Of a DNA stretch of 17,793 bases, positions 1 to 6,234 are shown piece by piece. The DNA is from CAZOOK01 sp964581385 (GTDB lineage Bacteria > Pseudomonadota > Gammaproteobacteria > Nevskiales > Nevskiaceae). Below the pieces are notes generated by a model. That model saw only the letters and a program-made list of their open reading frames with translations. It searched no databases and was not told where the DNA came from. The number at the start of each line of letters is the position of its first letter. The first letter of the stretch is position 1. Both the position numbers and the translations under genes were made by a program. The stretch covers positions 1 to 17,793 of the forward strand of contig CAZOOK010000060.1 in the NCBI GenBank assembly GCA_964581385.1, written 5' to 3'.

Positions 1-1
1 A

Positions 2-78
2 TGGCGCGCCCGACTGGATTCGAACCAGTGACCCCTGCCTTCGGAGGGCAGTACTCTATCCAGCTGAGCTACGGGCGC
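2..78 (-). tRNA. tRNA-Arg (anticodon CCG)
   Basis: Read on the minus strand this is a complete 77-nt tRNA with an encoded 3' CCA. The 7-bp acceptor stem GCGCCCG/CGGGCGC closes perfectly. The anticodon arm is CTGCC-CTCCGAA-GGCAG, giving anticodon CCG, which reads the arginine codon CGG. The T arm contains the canonical GGTTCGAATCC, and the D arm contains AGCTCAGCTGGATAGAG. The gene touches the window edge, so its downstream neighbours are unseen. It is transcribed away from the small gene at 184-357. tRNA 3' ends often serve as integration sites, but no integrase or repeated end is visible here. Confidence 0.97.
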
Positions 79-183
79 ATGTGCAAGCAGGGCGCAAGAA
101 TAACCTGCGGGCGGACGGCGACGCTACTTTGATTTATCCTCGCGGCCGCCATTACGGCGCATCCACAACACAGGACTCATCCG

Positions 184-357
184 ATGAAAACGTACGATTC
201 CAAGGCGCGATCACGCCCCCGCAATCCGCTGCATGCCCACCCGTTGCTGCGCAAGCATGCGGTACACGAAAAATCTCGCAAGGCCGAACGGCGTGCCGCA
301 CGGGTGCGCACCGGTCGGGAGCTGGATGATTTCAGCGCGTGCCTAAGCGCACGCTGA
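184..357 (+). CDS. 57-aa basic protein, candidate ArfA-like ribosome-rescue factor encoded through a hairpin
   Basis: Not recognised with certainty. An ATG at 184 is preceded by AGGA at 172-175 with 8-nt spacing. The 57-residue product is very basic (RxRPRNPLHAHPLLRK, then HEKSRKAERRAARVRTGR) and has no signal peptide or membrane segment. Its core loosely follows the ArfA pattern: PLLRKHAVHEKSRK compares with PLFRQRVEKNKKGKG of E. coli ArfA, and both have a lysine/arginine-rich tail. The decisive oddity is at the DNA level. Codons 45-57 and the TGA stop lie inside a long perfect hairpin (317-372), so a transcript cut or ended there would carry no stop codon. Non-stop expression of this kind is the documented way ArfA is made in E. 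coli, through RNase III cleavage of a hairpin in the frame. That the gene is real is likely; the rescue function is inferred from architecture and weak similarity. It could instead be an unrelated small RNA-binding protein. Confidence 0.6.
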   Translation: MKTYDSKARSRPRNPLHAHPLLRKHAVHEKSRKAERRAARVRTGRELDDFSACLSAR

Positions 358-372
358 AATCATCCAGCTCCC
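317..372 (+). promoter_or_regulatory. 21-bp perfect hairpin spanning the stop codon of the small ORF; likely RNase III target
   Basis: Arms 317-337 and 352-372 are perfectly complementary over 21 bp. After one C-A mismatch (338/351), four more pairs (339-342 with 347-350, one of them G-U) close on the tetraloop CTAA. The resulting helix of about 25 bp suits double-strand cleavage. The TGA stop (355-357) lies in the right arm. No T-tract follows on either strand, which argues against an intrinsic terminator. The esterase gene converges and ends at 384, so part of the structure could still help stop read-through from either side. Confidence 0.85.
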
Positions 373-383
373 AGAGCGCGTCA

Positions 384-1415
384 CTATTGCGAATTGTCTG
401 GAGCGGGCGCGGGAGTTCCTTCCGTGTTCGAATACGGCTGCAACTGATCCTGGCCACCGCTACCCGCCTGCTGACCGCGCCGATGCCGGCTGAAGAACTG
501 CCACACCATATTGCTGGAGCTGAAGCGGTCGGTGTTGGGACCGAGCATCATCGGCATCATCGCTTCGCTGCCGGCCCACTGATGGCCGACGCCATCCAGT
601 CCGCACCAGGTAGTTTCGTTGGCGCCGCAGCCCTGAAAAGTTTCACAGGTCGCGGGACTAGTGCTGTAGGTCACGCTTTCTGAGGAGCTACAGCCGTTTC
701 TCGCCGCGACCTGCTTGGCCATTTCCAGAAATGGCCGGCGATAGGTTACGTCCGACCAGCCGCCCGTGCGTACGGAACCGCCGTCCCAGGGAATGCGCGG
801 ATCCTTGCGGCCATGGATCATCAGCACCGGCACGCGCCCGCGGGCGCTACATGAGCTGTTCATCAGCGAGCCGGAATGGATGGCGATGGCGCTGAAGATA
901 TCCGGGGCTTCGCAGTCGATGTAGTGCAACAGCATGCCGCCGTTGGAAAATCCGGTGCCATAGACACGGCTCGTGTCGATCTTGTAGTCACTCTCCATCT
1001 TGGCGACCAGATCACGCATGAACCCGATGTCGTCGACGTGTTGCTTGCGCGCCGGATCGCAGCACTGATCACCTGCGTTCCACGAGCGCTTGATGCCATC
1101 CGGATAGACGGCGATGAAGCGGTCGCTGTCCGCGAGCGTATCGAAGTGCGTCTGCTTTTCCATGATCGCGGCGGTTCCAAAACCGCCATGCAGCGCGATG
1201 AGCAGCGGTAGCGGCTTCGACTGATCGTAATTGGACGGCAGATAGACGCGGTATGTGCGCTCCAGTCCGCCGGAGCGCATTGTGTATTCCTGGGATTCAC
1301 CGCCACGGCCACCCGCCGCTTGCGCAAGACCAGTGAGTAGCAATGCTCCCGACAGCACGGAAATACCCGCATACAACATCTTTTGCACAAGCGCTGACAA
1401 AGCATGTTGTCTCAT
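384..1415 (-). CDS. Secreted PHB-depolymerase / feruloyl-esterase-type alpha/beta hydrolase
   Basis: The 343-residue protein belongs to the Esterase_phd (LpqC-like) alpha/beta-hydrolase group, whose members cleave polyhydroxyalkanoate, acetylxylan or feruloyl esters outside the cytoplasm. Residues 1-34 form a signal peptide ending around LAQAA. The oxyanion motif LHGGFG is at 75-80. The nucleophile is Ser157 in GFSNG, with probable acid Asp205 (HGRKDPRIPW) and base His278 (DGVGHQW). Paired cysteines (CC at 118-119 and several more at 242-271) suit a disulfide-bonded exported enzyme. A proline- and glutamine-rich tail follows residue 312. The start has a good site, GAGAGGA (minus-strand complement of 1422-1428), upstream of the ATG. 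Exact substrate cannot be told from sequence. The gene stands alone and converges on the small ORF at 184-357. Confidence 0.87.
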   Translation of the reverse strand: MRQHALSALVQKMLYAGISVLSGALLLTGLAQAAGGRGGESQEYTMRSGGLERTYRVYLPSNYDQSKPLPLLIALHGGFGTAAIMEKQTHFDTLADSDRFIAVYPDGIKRSWNAGDQCCDPARKQHVDDIGFMRDLVAKMESDYKIDTSRVYGTGFSNGGMLLHYIDCEAPDIFSAIAIHSGSLMNSSCSARGRVPVLMIHGRKDPRIPWDGGSVRTGGWSDVTYRRPFLEMAKQVAARNGCSSSESVTYSTSPATCETFQGCGANETTWCGLDGVGHQWAGSEAMMPMMLGPNTDRFSSSNMVWQFFSRHRRGQQAGSGGQDQLQPYSNTEGTPAPAPDNSQ

Positions 1416-1692
1416 TATTCATCCTCTCGATTCGCGTAGCTTTTTGGTGCAAACAGATAGTCATCCTACCCAACATGCCGCGACATGGCTGTGCACCGCA
1501 TGCTCTTCTATCGTCGCTTAAGCCTTGGTAAACGTGCTGGCGCCTGCTTCGGTTGACCCGCCGCCGCACCAGAAAGTTCCGGCGCTCCGTCTTGGTGAGC
1601 GGCGCGCTATTTGCGTCCGCTACTTGGACAGGATTGTGACAAGCAGGCTTTTCCGGAGCATTGTCCTACGCCCTGCAACAGGATTCGATGAC
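1416..1692 (+). other. Intergenic region between esterase and operon promoter
   Basis: About 280 bp with no supported gene. The esterase ribosome binding site lies at its left edge on the minus strand. Short open frames here lack ribosome sites and overlap each other on both strands, so none is called. No clear esterase promoter could be fixed. Confidence 0.4.
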
Positions 1693-1730
1693 TTGCAACT
1701 TGGCATCGGCTTTGCTTGTATACAAGATAG
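1693..1730 (+). promoter_or_regulatory. Candidate sigma70 promoter of the guanidine operon
   Basis: TTGCAA (1693-1698) and TGTATA (1717-1722) are separated by 18 bp. They would place the transcript start at about 1728-1730, just before the riboswitch aptamer. The position relative to the aptamer is the main support, because both hexamers are imperfect. Confidence 0.5.
1715..1726 (+). promoter_or_regulatory. 12-bp palindrome CTTGTATACAAG, candidate GntR-type operator
   Basis: CTTGTATACAAG is a perfect palindrome lying across the proposed -10 element. TTGTATACAA cores are typical operators of FCD-subfamily GntR repressors. No GntR gene lies in this window, so a regulator would have to be encoded elsewhere. 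A protein bound here would block RNA polymerase directly, adding a transcriptional layer above the riboswitch. Confidence 0.45.
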
Positions 1731-1732
1731 AG

Positions 1733-1840
1733 TTGGTGGCTAGGGTTCCGGTTCCGCCGTTGGCGGAACGACTGGTCCGAGAGCCGCCAGCCGGATCGAA
1801 TCGGTCCGGCGGCACGGCGGGACAAAAGCCCGGGAGACCT
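1733..1840 (+). ncRNA. Guanidine-I riboswitch (ykkC class) aptamer
   Basis: The conserved blocks of the ykkC aptamer are present in order: CTAGGGTTCCG (1740-1750), ACTGGTCCGAGAG (1771-1783), then ACGGCGGGACAAAAGC (1814-1829) running into CCCGGGAGA (1829-1837). Between the first two blocks a hairpin pairs 1751-1758 with 1762-1769 (8 bp, GTT loop). Between the second and third, GCCG/CGGC and CCGGA/TCCGG helices form within 1783-1813. This class binds guanidinium and generally turns genes on. It lies about 100 nt upstream of an operon for guanidine import and degradation, which is the expected target. Confidence 0.95.
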
Positions 1841-1850
1841 CGGTGGCCTT

Positions 1851-1932
1851 GATTGGCATCGTCAGGTATCTGTGTGCCCGACTCTGCCAATCCTCGGCAT
1901 CAACATATTTACTTTTAAGTAATGAGGATTGG
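1851..1932 (+). promoter_or_regulatory. Riboswitch expression platform: mutually exclusive anti-SD and anti-anti-SD pairings
   Basis: The Shine-Dalgarno arm GAGGATTGG (1924-1932) is perfectly complementary to CCAATCCTC (1887-1895), so a 9-bp helix could hide the binding site of the first gene. The same strand also pairs perfectly with an upstream mimic: GATTGGCA (1851-1858) with TGCCAATC (1885-1892), 8 bp. The two helices share 1887-1892 and cannot coexist. No U-tract terminator is visible, so control by access to the ribosome binding site is the natural reading. Confidence 0.7.
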
Positions 1933-1935
1933 ACG

Positions 1936-3030
1936 ATGAAGACTGGCAGCAGATCCGTTCTGAAAACCCCCGTTTTGAAAACTTTGGTTGCGGGCGCGGC
2001 GCTCGCGTCGACCTTGTTCGCCTCCGCTGCGACGGCGGCGCCTAAGAAGGACTTTAACGTCGCCTGGACGATCTACGTCGGCTGGATGCCGTGGCCCTAT
2101 GCCGAGCAATCCGGCATCGTCAAGAAATGGGCTGATAAGTACGGCATTACCCTGCATATCACGCAGATCAACGACTACGTCGAGTCGATCAACCAGTACA
2201 CCGCCGGCAAATTCGACGGTGTCACCGTCACCAATATGGACGCATTGACGATTCCGGCAGCAGGCGGCGTCGATACCACGGCGGTAATCGTCGGCGACTT
2301 CAGCAACGGCAACGACGGCATCATCCTCAAGGACAAGACCAAGCTGGCGGACATCAAGGGACAGAAGGTCAACCTCGTGCAGTTCTCAGTGTCGCACTAT
2401 CTGCTGTCGCGCGGCTTATCCACCGTCGGTCTGGCCGAGAAGGACATCACCACCGTCAACACTTCGGATGCGGACATTGTCGCGACGTACAGCGCGAAAG
2501 ACACCACCGCCCTCGTCACCTGGAATCCGCAGCTGTCGACGATCAAGGCCGAACCGGGCGCCCATCTGGTGTTCAATTCCAGCCAGATTCCCGGCGAAAT
2601 CATCGACACGATGGCCGTGAACACGCAGACGCTGAAAGACAATCCGGCGCTCGGCAAAGCGCTGGTCGGCATCTGGTACGACACACTGAAGGTCCTGGCC
2701 GATCCGGGCCCCGCCGGTAAGGCCGCGCGCGCAGCAATGGCACAGGCCTCGGGGGGCTCGCTGGAAAGCTTCGAGGGCCAGCTCAAGACCACACGCATGT
2801 TCTATACACCGAAGGAAGCAGTCGCCTTCACGACCAGCCCGAGCCTAGTGAAAACGATGGATCTCGTGCGCACGTTCTCGTTCGACCACGGTCTGCTCGG
2901 ACAGGACGTAAAGAGCAAGGACGTCGTCGGCATCGGCTTCCCCGGCACGGCGACGCTCGGCGATGCCAAGAACATCAAGCTGCGTTTCGACGCGACTTAC
3001 ATGAAGCTGGCCGCCGAGGGCAAGCTCTGA
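1936..3030 (+). CDS. ABC transporter periplasmic guanidine (urea-carboxylase-region) binding protein
   Basis: The product is 364 residues. The ATG at 1936 is chosen because GAGGA (1924-1928) precedes it and the protein then begins with a proper signal peptide (MKTGSRSVLK, hydrophobic core, cleavage near ASAATAA-PKK). The mature part is an NMT1/TauA-like solute-binding protein. It has the openings NVAWTIYVGWMPWPYAEQSG and FDGVTVTNMDALTIPAAGG typical of the binding proteins found beside 'urea carboxylase' genes. It would capture the substrate in the periplasm and deliver it to the permease and ATPase that follow. It is the first gene after the guanidine riboswitch, so guanidine is the likely ligand. 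The older family label of urea or amidine uptake comes from genomic context. Confidence 0.9.
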   Translation: MKTGSRSVLKTPVLKTLVAGAALASTLFASAATAAPKKDFNVAWTIYVGWMPWPYAEQSGIVKKWADKYGITLHITQINDYVESINQYTAGKFDGVTVTNMDALTIPAAGGVDTTAVIVGDFSNGNDGIILKDKTKLADIKGQKVNLVQFSVSHYLLSRGLSTVGLAEKDITTVNTSDADIVATYSAKDTTALVTWNPQLSTIKAEPGAHLVFNSSQIPGEIIDTMAVNTQTLKDNPALGKALVGIWYDTLKVLADPGPAGKAARAAMAQASGGSLESFEGQLKTTRMFYTPKEAVAFTTSPSLVKTMDLVRTFSFDHGLLGQDVKSKDVVGIGFPGTATLGDAKNIKLRFDATYMKLAAEGKL

Positions 3031-3039
3031 GCCGAGCTT
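3022..3039 (+). promoter_or_regulatory. Small hairpin over the stop codon of the binding-protein gene
   Basis: AAGCTC (3022-3027) and GAGCTT (3034-3039) form a 6-bp stem around the TGA stop. No T-run follows, so it is not a terminator. Hairpins after binding-protein genes often protect the upstream message and give more binding protein than membrane subunits; that role is inferred here. Confidence 0.35.
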
Positions 3040-3068
3040 AGAGTCACAGCCGACGCCGGAGAACGCAC

Positions 3069-3890
3069 GTGCGCCGCCGCATCATGAACATCGTCCCCGG
3101 ACGCGGGGGACGCATTCTGCTTGCGGCGGTGCCGTTCGTGCTGATCGTACTGTTCTACATCATCGCGTCCGCGGCGCGGCATGCCGAGAATGAGAACGAC
3201 AAGATCCTGCCGCCGATCTCGCAGATGGGCGAAGCATTGCACGGCGTCGCGTTCGAGCCCGACAAACGTACGGGGCACTATCTGTTCTGGCAGGACACAG
3301 CGTCGAGCCTGAAGCGGCTCGGCGTCGGTATCGGCGTGGCGACGCTGATCGGGCTTGTGCTGGGATTGATCGTCGGCCTGATTCCGGTGGTCAACGCCAC
3401 CTTCGCACCATTGATCGCAGCGTTCTCGATGGTGCCCCCGATGGCGATCCTGCCGATTCTGTTCATCGTGTTCGGGCTCGGCGAGCTGTCGAAAGTCGTA
3501 CTGATCGTCATCGGTGTCGCCCCTTATCTCGTGCGCGATCTGGCGATGACCGTCGGCAGCCTGCCGCGCGAACAGCTCGTCAAGGCGCAGTCGCTCGGCG
3601 CCTCCACGTGGCAGACGCTACTACGCATCGCGCTGCCGCAAGCGATGCCGCGATTGTTTGATTCATTGCGCTTGTCGATCTGTCCGGCTTTCCTGTTCCT
3701 GATCTCTGCCGAGGCGATTTCCGCCGAGGACGGCCTCGGTTATCGCATCTTTCTCGTACGCCGTTATCTCGCCATGGACACGATCCTGCCGTACGTCATC
3801 TGGATCGCGCTGCTCGCGTATCTGATGGACTTTGCGCTCGCGCGCGGTGCGCGGCGACTGTTCCCGTGGGCCTACGAGCGAGGCACGTAA
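3069..3890 (+). CDS. ABC transporter permease of the guanidine operon
   Basis: The 273-residue integral membrane subunit belongs to the TauC/SsuC-like BPD_transp_1 family. The GTG start at 3069 has GGAGA at 3058-3062 with 6-nt spacing; an in-frame ATG at 3084 is the alternative. Hydrophobic segments lie near residues 16-34, 84-108, 112-135, 140-155, 205-217 and 238-253. The cytoplasmic coupling loop (EAA motif) is at about 172-194, KAQSLGASTWQTLLRIALPQ. It would form the channel for the substrate delivered by the upstream binding protein. It ends 7 nt before the ATPase gene, so the two are almost certainly co-translated. Confidence 0.9.
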   Translation: MRRRIMNIVPGRGGRILLAAVPFVLIVLFYIIASAARHAENENDKILPPISQMGEALHGVAFEPDKRTGHYLFWQDTASSLKRLGVGIGVATLIGLVLGLIVGLIPVVNATFAPLIAAFSMVPPMAILPILFIVFGLGELSKVVLIVIGVAPYLVRDLAMTVGSLPREQLVKAQSLGASTWQTLLRIALPQAMPRLFDSLRLSICPAFLFLISAEAISAEDGLGYRIFLVRRYLAMDTILPYVIWIALLAYLMDFALARGARRLFPWAYERGT

Positions 3891-3897
3891 GGATTTC

Positions 3898-4665
3898 ATG
3901 AGCAGCTCGATCACGGTGCGCAACGTGTGGGTCGAATACGGCGAGCAGGTCGTGCTCGAACGCATCAGCCTGGACATTCCTGCCGGCGGCTTCATCGCTG
4001 TGGTTGGACCCTCCGGCTGCGGCAAGACCACCTTCCTGCGCATGCTGCTCGGCCAGGAGCGCCCGACGCGCGGCGAAATTCTGCTCGACGGGCAACCGAT
4101 GCCGGACGAGCCCGGCCCGGATCGCGGCGTCGTGTTTCAGCGGTATTCGGTGTTTCCACACCTGACCGTACTTGGCAATGTGATTCTCGGGCCTGAGCTT
4201 GAAGCGTCGCCGCTGGTCGGCCACGTGTTCGGGTCGCGCCGTCGCAAGATCGTTGAGAAAGCTAAAGCGCTGCTCGACGAAGTGGGGCTCGGTGCCGCGC
4301 TGAACAAATACCCGAGCCAGCTCTCCGGCGGCATGCAGCAGCGCCTCGCACTTGCGCAGGCATTGATCCGCAAGCCGAAAGTGCTGCTGCTCGATGAACC
4401 GTTCGGCGCACTCGATCCCGGCATCCGCAGCGAAATTCACGCGCTGATGAGTCGGCTATGGAAGGAAACCGAAATCACCGTCGTGATGGTTACGCACGAT
4501 CTGCGCGAAGCCTTTCTGCTCGGCACGCGCGTCGTCGTCTTCGATCGCGTGCGCAATCGTCCAGAGGAACAGCTGCGTTACGGCGCGACCGTTGCATCGA
4601 ACATCGAAGTCGATCGCAAACGGCCTGATCGCGTGAGGCCGGTAGAGGAAGAAGCACTCATTTGA
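3898..4665 (+). CDS. ABC transporter ATP-binding protein of the guanidine operon
   Basis: This 255-residue nucleotide-binding subunit powers the importer. The ATG at 3898 follows AAGGA, which overlaps the permease stop. Walker A is GPSGCGKTT (37-45), the Q-loop glutamine is 81 (VVFQRYSVFPHLT), the signature is LSGGMQQ (142-148), Walker B is KVLLLDEP (161-168), and the switch histidine is 200 (MVTHD). All catalytic motifs are intact. The insert ELEASPLVGHVFGSRRRK (100-117) lies before the signature. No C-terminal regulatory domain is present. The gene is followed by a 97-bp gap before the catabolic genes. Confidence 0.93.
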   Translation: MSSSITVRNVWVEYGEQVVLERISLDIPAGGFIAVVGPSGCGKTTFLRMLLGQERPTRGEILLDGQPMPDEPGPDRGVVFQRYSVFPHLTVLGNVILGPELEASPLVGHVFGSRRRKIVEKAKALLDEVGLGAALNKYPSQLSGGMQQRLALAQALIRKPKVLLLDEPFGALDPGIRSEIHALMSRLWKETEITVVMVTHDLREAFLLGTRVVVFDRVRNRPEEQLRYGATVASNIEVDRKRPDRVRPVEEEALI

Positions 4666-4684
4666 CTGCCAACGTTGGCCGCGA

Positions 4685-4749
4685 CCGGGACGACCCGGCC
4701 GTCGTGTGAAAGTCGCCGGGACGGCCCGGCACGAAAGGGTCGTCGACCC
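4685..4749 (+). promoter_or_regulatory. Three tandem hairpins between the transport and catabolic genes
   Basis: CCGGG-ACGA-CCCGG (4685-4698) and CCGGG-ACGG-CCCGG (4716-4729, extended by a G-C pair at 4715/4730) are near-identical stem-loops. A third near-palindrome, GGGTCG-T-CGACCC (4737-4749), sits immediately before the GGAGA ribosome binding site at 4752. None has a T-tract. They may act as mRNA-stability or processing elements that set the ratio of transporter to enzyme, but that is inference. Confidence 0.5.
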
Positions 4750-4762
4750 ACGGAGAAAACAC

Positions 4763-5608
4763 ATGACCATCATTTCCGCCGACAAGGCAGCGATGATCGC
4801 GGCGAACCGTCGCCGCTACGAAGAGCTGAAAGCAGCTGGACAGGGCGCATCCAAACCGCTGCCGTTGCCGCCGCCGAGCGATCGCGCCCTAGCGAACCGT
4901 TTGGAATCCAACAGCGTGCTCCAGCGTGAAACGATTCCCGGCGGCTGGTATACGACGTTCGCGCTCAAGCGCGGTGAAGCGCTGCGGTTACTGAACACTT
5001 CTGGAACACCGGGTGTGTCGATACTGATGTGGAATGCGGATGACACTTCCGAGCGCTACAACGCCGGCGATACCGTGAAGGTGCAGTGGAGCGCGGAGCT
5101 GCGTAAGGGCCGCGTGCTGTTTTCCGATATGGGCCGCGTGATGTTCTCGATCGTCGAGGATAGTTGCGGCGCACACGACACGCTGGCCGGCGGCAGCACG
5201 CCGGACAGCAACGCGCACAAGTACGGCGACGCATCACTGCGCAACACGCGCGAGAACCTTGTGCTTGGCGCCGGCAAGCACGGCCTTGCGCGCCGCGATG
5301 TCGGTCCGGTCATCACTTTTTTCGCGCCAGTCGCGGTCGATGCCGAAGGCCGCTTCGTCTGGCGCAACGATATCGTCAAGGCCGGCGACTTCGTCGATCT
5401 CCGCGCCGAAATGAATCTGCTGGTCGCGATATCGAACTGCCCGCATCCGTTTGCGCCGGACAAAGCCTTCGCACCGGGAAGCATCGAAGTCTCGCGTTTC
5501 CGGGCACCCACTGCGAAGTCTGATGATCTCTGCCGCAATGCAACCGCGGAAGCGCGTCGCGCGTTCGAAAACACCGATCCGCTGTTCACGATGGGAGCAT
5601 CAACATGA
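4763..5608 (+). CDS. DUF1989 'urea carboxylase-associated protein', carboxyguanidine deiminase subunit
   Basis: The 281-residue protein starts at the ATG at 4763, with GGAGA at 4752-4756. It belongs to DUF1989 (urea_degr_2-like by its longer N-terminus). Conserved stretches are SCGAHDTLAG (Cys135, His138, Asp139), NTRENLVLG (161-169) and AISNCPHP (223-230, Cys226). Proteins of this pair, long named for urea metabolism, were shown to form a carboxyguanidine deiminase (CgdA/CgdB) that converts carboxyguanidine to allophanate plus ammonia. Which subunit name applies here I cannot settle. Its stop overlaps the start of the next gene by 4 nt (ATGA), which suits equal synthesis of two partners. Confidence 0.88.
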   Translation: MTIISADKAAMIAANRRRYEELKAAGQGASKPLPLPPPSDRALANRLESNSVLQRETIPGGWYTTFALKRGEALRLLNTSGTPGVSILMWNADDTSERYNAGDTVKVQWSAELRKGRVLFSDMGRVMFSIVEDSCGAHDTLAGGSTPDSNAHKYGDASLRNTRENLVLGAGKHGLARRDVGPVITFFAPVAVDAEGRFVWRNDIVKAGDFVDLRAEMNLLVAISNCPHPFAPDKAFAPGSIEVSRFRAPTAKSDDLCRNATAEARRAFENTDPLFTMGAST

Positions 5609-6216
5609 ACACGATCGTTTACGACCACACCATTGCAGCGAATCAATCGTGGTCCGGCACGGTGAAGAGGGGCCAGCGTCTACGCATCGTCGATCTCGAA
5701 GGTCAGCAAGCGGTCGATACGTTGTTCTACGCCGCACACAATTTCGGCGAACGTTACAGCGCGCAGGACACCTTACGCGCGCAGGGCGCCGCGTACATCG
5801 GCAAAGGCACCCAGTTGATCTCGAATGAAGGCAAGGTGATGCTCACGGTCGTTGCCGATACCTGCGGCCGCCACGACACTTCCGCCGGCGCCTGTTCCTG
5901 CGAGGCGAACACCGTGCGCTTCGGTCATCACACGCGCTACATGCACGCCTGCCGCGAGAATTTTCTCGTCGAAGTCACCAAGCACGGCATGAGCAAGCGC
6001 GACATCGTCGCCAACATCAATTTCTTCATGAACGTGCCCGTGGAGCCGGATGGCCGGCTTGCGATCGTCGATGGCATTTCCGCGCCGGGCTCCTACGTGG
6101 AACTGATCGCGGAGATAGACGTGTTGTGCGTGATCTCCAACTGTCCGCAGATCAACAATCCCTGCAATGGCTTCAATCCGACGCCGGTGCAGGTGACGAT
6201 TTTCGATGCGGCGTGA
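5605..6216 (+). CDS. DUF1989 'urea carboxylase-associated protein', second carboxyguanidine deiminase subunit
   Basis: The 203-residue paralogue of the preceding protein starts in its ATGA stop overlap. It shares the family motifs: TCGRHDTSAG (Cys87, His90, Asp91), CRENF (Cys116) and VISNCPQ (Cys180). It has additional cysteines at 97 and 99 (ACSCEANT) that the first subunit lacks. Length and motifs fit the urea_degr_1 type. It is predicted to be a cytoplasmic partner of the preceding protein in releasing ammonia from carboxyguanidine. Keeping two diverged copies that both retain the C-x-x-H-D core suggests a heteromer in which the two chains have different roles. Confidence 0.88.
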   Translation: MNTIVYDHTIAANQSWSGTVKRGQRLRIVDLEGQQAVDTLFYAAHNFGERYSAQDTLRAQGAAYIGKGTQLISNEGKVMLTVVADTCGRHDTSAGACSCEANTVRFGHHTRYMHACRENFLVEVTKHGMSKRDIVANINFFMNVPVEPDGRLAIVDGISAPGSYVELIAEIDVLCVISNCPQINNPCNGFNPTPVQVTIFDAA

Positions 6217-6234
6217 GGTGATCCGGAAAATCTC

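Noticed and set aside
81..329. 82-codon plus-strand frame beside the tRNA
   Set aside because: Its start lies just beyond the tRNA 5' end without a ribosome site, and it overlaps the better supported 57-codon gene at 184-357 in another frame.
317..372. Hairpin as an ordinary bidirectional intrinsic terminator between convergent genes
   Set aside because: Neither flank has a T-tract, and the left arm lies well inside a supported reading frame. Rho-independent termination is therefore unlikely, though a minor role cannot be excluded.
2..380. tRNA-associated integration site of a mobile element
   Set aside because: No integrase, direct repeat of the tRNA 3' end or other mobile gene is present in the window.
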